A stretch of DNA of 64,000 nt from Arcticibacter pallidicorallinus (GTDB taxonomy: Bacteria > Bacteroidota > Bacteroidia > Sphingobacteriales > Sphingobacteriaceae), in NCBI RefSeq assembly GCF_003002875.1, contig NZ_PVTH01000007.1, positions 1-64,000 on the forward strand, written 5' to 3'. Below the pieces are notes generated by a model. It was not told where the DNA came from, did no database searches, and saw nothing but the letters and a program-made list of their open reading frames with translations. Below, piece after piece: positions 59,642-64,000 of this stretch. A program made the translations under genes and the position numbers. Each line of letters opens with the position of its first letter. The first letter of the stretch is position 1.

Positions 59642-61042
59642 ATGAAAAGAATTATAAATACCCTGTTTTTTCTCGGAGCAATTGGGCTTCTTGGTTTTTC
59701 GGCATGCAAAAAGTCAGATTCAGAAAAGGAAAACCCAGATCCAGCTCCAGGAGTGGATATAGATACCACTACAAGACGTGGCGAAGCAATCGCTTGGGTC
59801 GATGCCCGTTCAAATGTTTTCGGTACTTATGGACGTTTTAACGATACGGCTAAAATCCGCCGGACACTGGATACATTAAAACAAGTAGGAGTTACGGGTT
59901 TGGTATTGGATGTTAAAGGCTCTAACGGATACACCATGTACCCGAGTAATTATGCCGGCCAAGTGACTACGTTGGATGGGAAAACATTTACACCCGGTGT
60001 AGATTACGTAGGCTTTATGATATCAGAAGCAAGAAAGCGTAATTTAAAGGTGTATGCATCCATCATTACTTTTGTGGAAGGATCCGCGGGTAAAGGTAAG
60101 GTCTATGAAGATGCCGTATGGCGAGACCAATACCAGTCAATTGTTATGGATGCCAGCGGCAAACGTCATCCCATTACTGCTACCGGAAAAAATGGCTTTG
60201 TGAATCCCGCTATCCCGGAAGTTCAGGAAAGGGCGCTTAATATCGCGAAAGAGGTCGTTACTAAGTACGAGGTAGACGGACTGATACTTGATTACGCACG
60301 GTATACAGATATCAACGCGGATTTTTCAGACTACAGTAAAAATGATTTTATCAAGTTCCTGGAAACTAAGTACAAGGATTCAGAGGCGAAAAGGATGAAC
60401 TTCCCTACAGATATCGTTTCCTCATGGAAAATAGTGAATGACCAGGTTTTGCCAAATGCTACGGGTAAGTATTACAAACGTTGGTTGCTTTATCGGGCAA
60501 CTGTTATTCACGACTTTTTTGTCAAGGCGAGAGCTGCAGTTAAAAGCGTAAAGCCTTCGGTTAAGTTTGGGGTGTATGTGGGAGCATGGTACACTACATA
60601 TTACCAGGTTGGAGTGAATTGGGCGAGTCAGGAATACGATCCCTTTAACGATCCGGAATTGCGTTTTGACTGGTCGTATCCTGATTATAATAAAACCGGA
60701 TATGCAGAACAGCTCGATATGTTGATGACAGGAAATTATTTCACACAGCTGATGCTGAAAGACAACCCTGCAACCGCCAACCTGGCTTATCATTGGTGGA
60801 GCGTGGAAGGATCATTGAAAGGTGGTAAGTACATTACCAGGAACAAAATGCCTTTATACGCAAGTTTGGATTTAGGTAATGTTGATTGGCCTAATCAGCA
60901 GGCTATCAGCAATACCATTAAATACATGAAGGCAAATGCCACCGGCGGTGTCATGCTGTTTGATGTAGTGCATGTGTATGCACCTCAATATAACAGGCTG
61001 AAACAGCCGCTCTGGGAGGCTTTAAAAGAGGGATTGAAATAA
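59642..61042 (+). CDS. GHL10-like putative glycoside hydrolase lipoprotein
   Basis: A 466-residue lipoprotein (signal to Cys22, LGFSACKK). A (beta/alpha)8-barrel of the GHL10 / DUF187 (YngK-like) group follows: AIAWVDARSNVFGTYG, VTGLVLDVKGSNGYTMYP, EARKRNLKVYASIITF, GFVNPAIPEVQERALNIA, and YEVDGLILDYARYTDINADF, in which Asp residues are candidate catalytic acids. Such proteins are predicted, but rarely proven, glycosidases. It is the only glycoside hydrolase candidate of the locus. The ATG lies 40 nt after the terminator. Confidence 0.75.
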   Translation: MKRIINTLFFLGAIGLLGFSACKKSDSEKENPDPAPGVDIDTTTRRGEAIAWVDARSNVFGTYGRFNDTAKIRRTLDTLKQVGVTGLVLDVKGSNGYTMYPSNYAGQVTTLDGKTFTPGVDYVGFMISEARKRNLKVYASIITFVEGSAGKGKVYEDAVWRDQYQSIVMDASGKRHPITATGKNGFVNPAIPEVQERALNIAKEVVTKYEVDGLILDYARYTDINADFSDYSKNDFIKFLETKYKDSEAKRMNFPTDIVSSWKIVNDQVLPNATGKYYKRWLLYRATVIHDFFVKARAAVKSVKPSVKFGVYVGAWYTTYYQVGVNWASQEYDPFNDPELRFDWSYPDYNKTGYAEQLDMLMTGNYFTQLMLKDNPATANLAYHWWSVEGSLKGGKYITRNKMPLYASLDLGNVDWPNQQAISNTIKYMKANATGGVMLFDVVHVYAPQYNRLKQPLWEALKEGLK

Positions 61043-61052
61043 ATAGCTTTAG

Positions 61053-62525
61053 ATGATAAGATCGAGAATCTTCTTTTTATGTACACTGTTTTGTATATCG
61101 GCTTTGCTGTGCGTTGCACAGCAAAAAGCCGATATACATGTACTGCTTCAAGGCAAAATAAGCGATGCGAGTGGAAAAGGTATTGGCGGTGTTATGGTTA
61201 CCGATGGCACCAACTGCGTTTCTACAGATGTTGATGGCAATTATACGTTGCAAAGCACCAACCAGGCCATGTTCGTTTACATTACAGTGCCTTCAGGATA
61301 CGAAATTCCGGCAAACAACAATCTGGCGAAGTTCTATCAAAAGATTACTCCTGTACATGGGCGTTACCAGGGAGATTTCTTACTGACAAAAATGTCGCGC
61401 GATGACAAAAAGCACTATACTATTGTTTGGGCCGATCCGCAGATCAACAGCCAGGAACAGGCGGATATGTTGCACAGCCAGGTGGTTAGCGATACCAGGC
61501 AGCATGCGAAAGAGCTGTTGAAAAAAGGCCCGGTAACAGGGATCGCTGCGGGAGACATTGCATGGGACGCCCCTGCCATCATTCCGGAATACAAAAAGGC
61601 GGTGAAGAATAGCGGAATTCCCTTCTTTCAGGTTCTGGGAAACCACGACATGGACATTCATACCAGAAGTGATGAGGCATCCGACAGGACATTTAAAGAA
61701 AGCTTCGGACCATCATGGTATTCCTTTAACCGGGGAGACGCCCATTACATTGTACTCGATAACGTATTTTATTATGCTAATGGCTACAATTACATCGGTT
61801 ACATTACAGAAAAGCAGTTTAAATGGCTGGAGCAGGACCTAGCGAGGGTAAAACCGGGATCACTGGTGTTTGTGTCCATGCATATCTCCGCTTACACCGA
61901 GGATAAGAAAAGGTCTGGAAGCAAACAAGATAATCCGGGAAGTATCACCTTCAATAGGAAATTTCTTTATGATATGCTAAAGCCCTACCAGGCACATTTG
62001 TTGACCGGACATACCCATTACAACGAGAACTATGTAGAGGATAATGTTTATGAACACATACATGCATCGGTATGTGCTGCCTGGTGGACGTCGCCTATTT
62101 GCAACGATGGAACTCCAGGTGGTTACGGCGTATATGAGATTGACGGGAATGAATTAAAATGGTACTATAAATCGCTAGGCAGAGAAAAAGATTATCAGAT
62201 GAAGTTATACCCACCGGGAAGTTATGCAGATAAGCCGGGCGCCGTTGTTGCGAATGTGTGGAACTGGGACAAAGACTGGAAGGTAGAATGGTTTGAGGAT
62301 GGGAAGCTTATGGGGAATATGCAACAGTACACTGGTTTGGATGCCGATGCCGTGAAATATATGGCAGGCGCTGATAAGCCGGGAAAGTATTCGTGGATAG
62401 AGCCGATGCTTACCGATCATCTGTTTTTTGTTACGCCTTCGCACAAAGCAAAAAAGCTCAAGGTGGTTGCGACAGACCGTTTCGGTGAAAAGTATGTACA
62501 AGATCTTCGGTTAAAAGCAGACTAA
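61053..62525 (+). CDS. Calcineurin-like phosphoesterase with MetallophosN and MetallophosC domains
   Basis: A 490-residue exported enzyme (signal to about 23, LLCVAQQ). It has an N-terminal carboxypeptidase-like beta domain (MetallophosN, about 28-108, LQGKISDASGKGIGGVMVTD). The Metallophos domain contains VWADPQI, AAGDIAWDAP, LGNHDMDIH, MHISAYTED and TGHTHYNENY, which supply the two-metal site. The C-terminal MetallophosC domain (about 335-490) has HIHASVCAAWWTSPICNDGTPGGYGVYEI (in parts). It is 10 nt after the glycosidase gene. It would remove phospho-groups or split phosphodiesters on the imported or surface-bound glycan (inference). Confidence 0.9.
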   Translation: MIRSRIFFLCTLFCISALLCVAQQKADIHVLLQGKISDASGKGIGGVMVTDGTNCVSTDVDGNYTLQSTNQAMFVYITVPSGYEIPANNNLAKFYQKITPVHGRYQGDFLLTKMSRDDKKHYTIVWADPQINSQEQADMLHSQVVSDTRQHAKELLKKGPVTGIAAGDIAWDAPAIIPEYKKAVKNSGIPFFQVLGNHDMDIHTRSDEASDRTFKESFGPSWYSFNRGDAHYIVLDNVFYYANGYNYIGYITEKQFKWLEQDLARVKPGSLVFVSMHISAYTEDKKRSGSKQDNPGSITFNRKFLYDMLKPYQAHLLTGHTHYNENYVEDNVYEHIHASVCAAWWTSPICNDGTPGGYGVYEIDGNELKWYYKSLGREKDYQMKLYPPGSYADKPGAVVANVWNWDKDWKVEWFEDGKLMGNMQQYTGLDADAVKYMAGADKPGKYSWIEPMLTDHLFFVTPSHKAKKLKVVATDRFGEKYVQDLRLKAD

Positions 62526-62613
62526 ACGATGATTTGGTGCTTATAGTAGAATCTTGGTCTTAGCTTATCTTATCAGGCATTAGGAAAAGGCATTTACTTA
62601 ACTTAACAATAAC

Positions 62614-63309
62614 GTGAAACACTCTATAATAAGGAGATTATTTTTTTTAGCGCTCGCGGTTGGATTGCCATTCGTCGGCAGTGCACAGTATACAAATGAA
62701 AAAGACACTAGCTACGCGAATGGTTATTACGTAAAGCGTGTTCAATATTTTCAGAGTTTACCGGTTCAAAAAAGACCGATTGTATTTCTCGGCAATAGCA
62801 TCACGGAGGTTGGACAGTGGCAGGACGTGACCGGTATGAAAAACGTGATCAATCGGGGTATTAGCGGCGATAATTCGTTCGGCGTATTTTATCGTCTTGA
62901 TGACATTCTTGTTCAGCGGCCCAGGAAAATTTTCATTGCGATTGGCGTGAATGATATTAAGCGGGGTACACCTGTAGAGGTGATTGCCAGGAATTATGAA
63001 AGGATCATTCGCAAGGTCCAAAAGGAACAGCCCAAGACACAGTTATATCTTCAAAGTGTATTGCCTGTTACCGAGTCGGTTTTAGCTGATATCTATAACA
63101 ATATCCGCAATAACCGCATAATGGTATTGAACGCATTGATGAAAGATCTTTGCGTGAAATATAGGGTGACGTATGTAGACTTGTACAACAATGTCTTTAA
63201 GGATGAAAACGGTCAGCTCTTCCGCTCTCTGACTACGGACGGGCTGCATTTACAGCCGGAAGCATACGTGCTATGGGCGAACTATTTAAAAAAACAAAAG
63301 TATCTCTGA
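62614..63309 (+). CDS. SGNH/GDSL esterase, copy 1
   Basis: A 231-residue secreted esterase of the SGNH fold; the signal peptide ends near residue 24 (FVGSAQ). Block I is IVFLGNSITE with the catalytic Ser, block II has NRGISGDNSFG (Gly), block III is IGVNDIKRG (Asn), and block V is DGLHLQPEAY (Asp and His). The family removes acyl groups such as acetyl from sugars. The start is GTG at 62614. A paralogue follows at once. Probably a carbohydrate deacylase in this locus (inference). Confidence 0.9.
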   Translation: MKHSIIRRLFFLALAVGLPFVGSAQYTNEKDTSYANGYYVKRVQYFQSLPVQKRPIVFLGNSITEVGQWQDVTGMKNVINRGISGDNSFGVFYRLDDILVQRPRKIFIAIGVNDIKRGTPVEVIARNYERIIRKVQKEQPKTQLYLQSVLPVTESVLADIYNNIRNNRIMVLNALMKDLCVKYRVTYVDLYNNVFKDENGQLFRSLTTDGLHLQPEAYVLWANYLKKQKYL

Positions 63310-63310
63310 T

Positions 63311-63997
63311 ATGAAATTGAAATTCGTTAAAGCTGCGGTATTTAGCGCGGCATTATTCGCCGGTGGATCGGCTATGGCGCAGGAAGTAAAGATAGACAGC
63401 AGTTATAACAATGTCTATTACAAGGGTAGGATGGAACTCTTCGAAAATCTGCCATTGACTGGAAAATCTACTGTCTTTTTAGGTAATAGCATTACCGAAA
63501 GGGGCATGTGGCATGAATTGCTTCCCGGTAAAATTGTAATGAACAGGGGTATTGGAGGCGACAATACATTCGGTGTGTTGGCACGCATCGCGCCTATTAT
63601 TTCTGCTAAGCCAGTCAAAGTATTTTTGCTAATCGGCATCAATGATATTGGCAGAAATCTACCTGTAGAAGTGATCGCAAGTAATTATGAAAAGATCATT
63701 CAGCAGTTCCGAAAAGGGTCTCCCAAAACGGTGATCTACCTGCAAAGCGTTTTGCCGATGAATGATGATATTTTGAAAGCCGACTACCTGAAAAATAAAG
63801 GACATCTCATCGTGCAGCTTAATGATAGGGTCAAGGCTCTGGCCGCGAAATACAAGCTGACTTATGTAAACCTGCATGAGGTGTTTGATGACGGGACTGG
63901 AAAACTAAAAGCTAGCTTAACGGACGATGGGATTCACATTAAGCCAGCTGCCTACGTCCTTTGGGTAGACTACCTGAAACGTAAGGCCTACTTATAG
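63311..63997 (+). CDS. SGNH/GDSL esterase, copy 2
   Basis: A 228-residue secreted paralogue of copy 1, 1 nt after its stop. Signal peptide to about 24 (GGSAMAQ). Block I TVFLGNSITE, block II NRGIGGDNTFGV, block III IGINDIGRN, block V DGIHIKPAAYVLW. It keeps all catalytic residues. Segments such as PVEVIA.NYE and YLQSVLP are identical in the two copies, so they are a tandem duplication that diverged, perhaps for different ester positions or sugars. The stop is at 63995-63997; the locus may continue past the window. Confidence 0.92.
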   Translation: MKLKFVKAAVFSAALFAGGSAMAQEVKIDSSYNNVYYKGRMELFENLPLTGKSTVFLGNSITERGMWHELLPGKIVMNRGIGGDNTFGVLARIAPIISAKPVKVFLLIGINDIGRNLPVEVIASNYEKIIQQFRKGSPKTVIYLQSVLPMNDDILKADYLKNKGHLIVQLNDRVKALAAKYKLTYVNLHEVFDDGTGKLKASLTDDGIHIKPAAYVLWVDYLKRKAYL

Positions 63998-64000
63998 TAG

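Noticed and set aside
62605-62622. ACGTGAAACA as a parS half-site
   Set aside because: The left half does not match; the sequence is simply the GTG start region of the first SGNH esterase.

Overview
The window looks like a chromosomal segment of a Bacteroidota bacterium, most likely family Sphingobacteriaceae (Pedobacter-like). The reasons are: SusC/SusD and other TonB-dependent receptors, lipoproteins with acidic residues after the lipid-anchored Cys, Bacteroidota-restricted families (DUF3822, DUF4295/bL38, DUF5683, DUF5018, two-component genes of the LytS/LytTR type), promoters of the TTG-(19-20 nt)-TAnnTTTG type, and almost no Shine-Dalgarno sequences. No phage, insertion sequence, tRNA, rRNA or CRISPR array was seen.

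Layout. 1-4.1 kb: end of an unknown small protein, two DUF4397 lipoproteins, a DedA membrane protein and a secreted S1/P1-type zinc hydrolase. 4.1-10.2 kb: housekeeping run rpsT, radC, pheT, a coiled-coil partner, zapA, a probable 6S RNA, and rny. 10.2-18 kb: a DUF962/Mpo1-like protein, a TonB-dependent receptor plus beta-helix lipoprotein pair whose two promoters carry 11-bp-periodic repeats, then a LiaF-like protein with a LytS/LytTR two-component pair. 18-23.4 kb: parA-parB-DUF5683-dapB-lepB operon behind an AT-rich palindrome. 23.4-29.3 kb (minus strand): rpmB-rpmG-DUF4295, then ftsY-rimO-bshC-Ldh. 29.7-33.7 kb: MFS carrier, small membrane protein and acs (probable carboxylate uptake and activation), CsbD. 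33.7-42.8 kb: a lipoprotein, HAD phosphatase, clpB, pyrE-SRPBCC, NUDIX, coaD-rsmD-DUF3822, and a RecD-like helicase. 42.9-47.3 kb: lipoprotein phosphoesterase, outer-membrane barrel, LTA-synthase-like sulfatase-fold enzyme, CvfB.

47.3-64 kb is the accessory part. It has long non-coding stretches, an orphan outer-membrane receptor, an unrecognised secreted protein and a decayed minus-strand reading frame. It ends with a SusC/SusD locus: SusC, SusD, a DUF5018 lipoprotein, a GHL10-like glycosidase, a MetallophosN/C phosphoesterase and two tandem GDSL/SGNH esterases. Its enzyme set suggests uptake of a glycan decorated with phosphodiesters and/or acyl groups; the locus continues or ends at the window edge and no regulator is seen.

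The observations I rate highest are: (1) the phased 11-bp repeats that end in the -7 box of both genes of the receptor/beta-helix pair, which look like sites for an OmpR/PhoB-type regulator; (2) several genes (HAD phosphatase, pyrE, DUF3822, possibly a phosphoesterase) whose -7 box lies only 4-5 nt before the ATG, implying leaderless mRNAs; (3) the phosphoesterase/esterase-rich SusCD locus; (4) the 6S RNA between zapA and rny; (5) a 69-nt repeated element at 311 and 47465.
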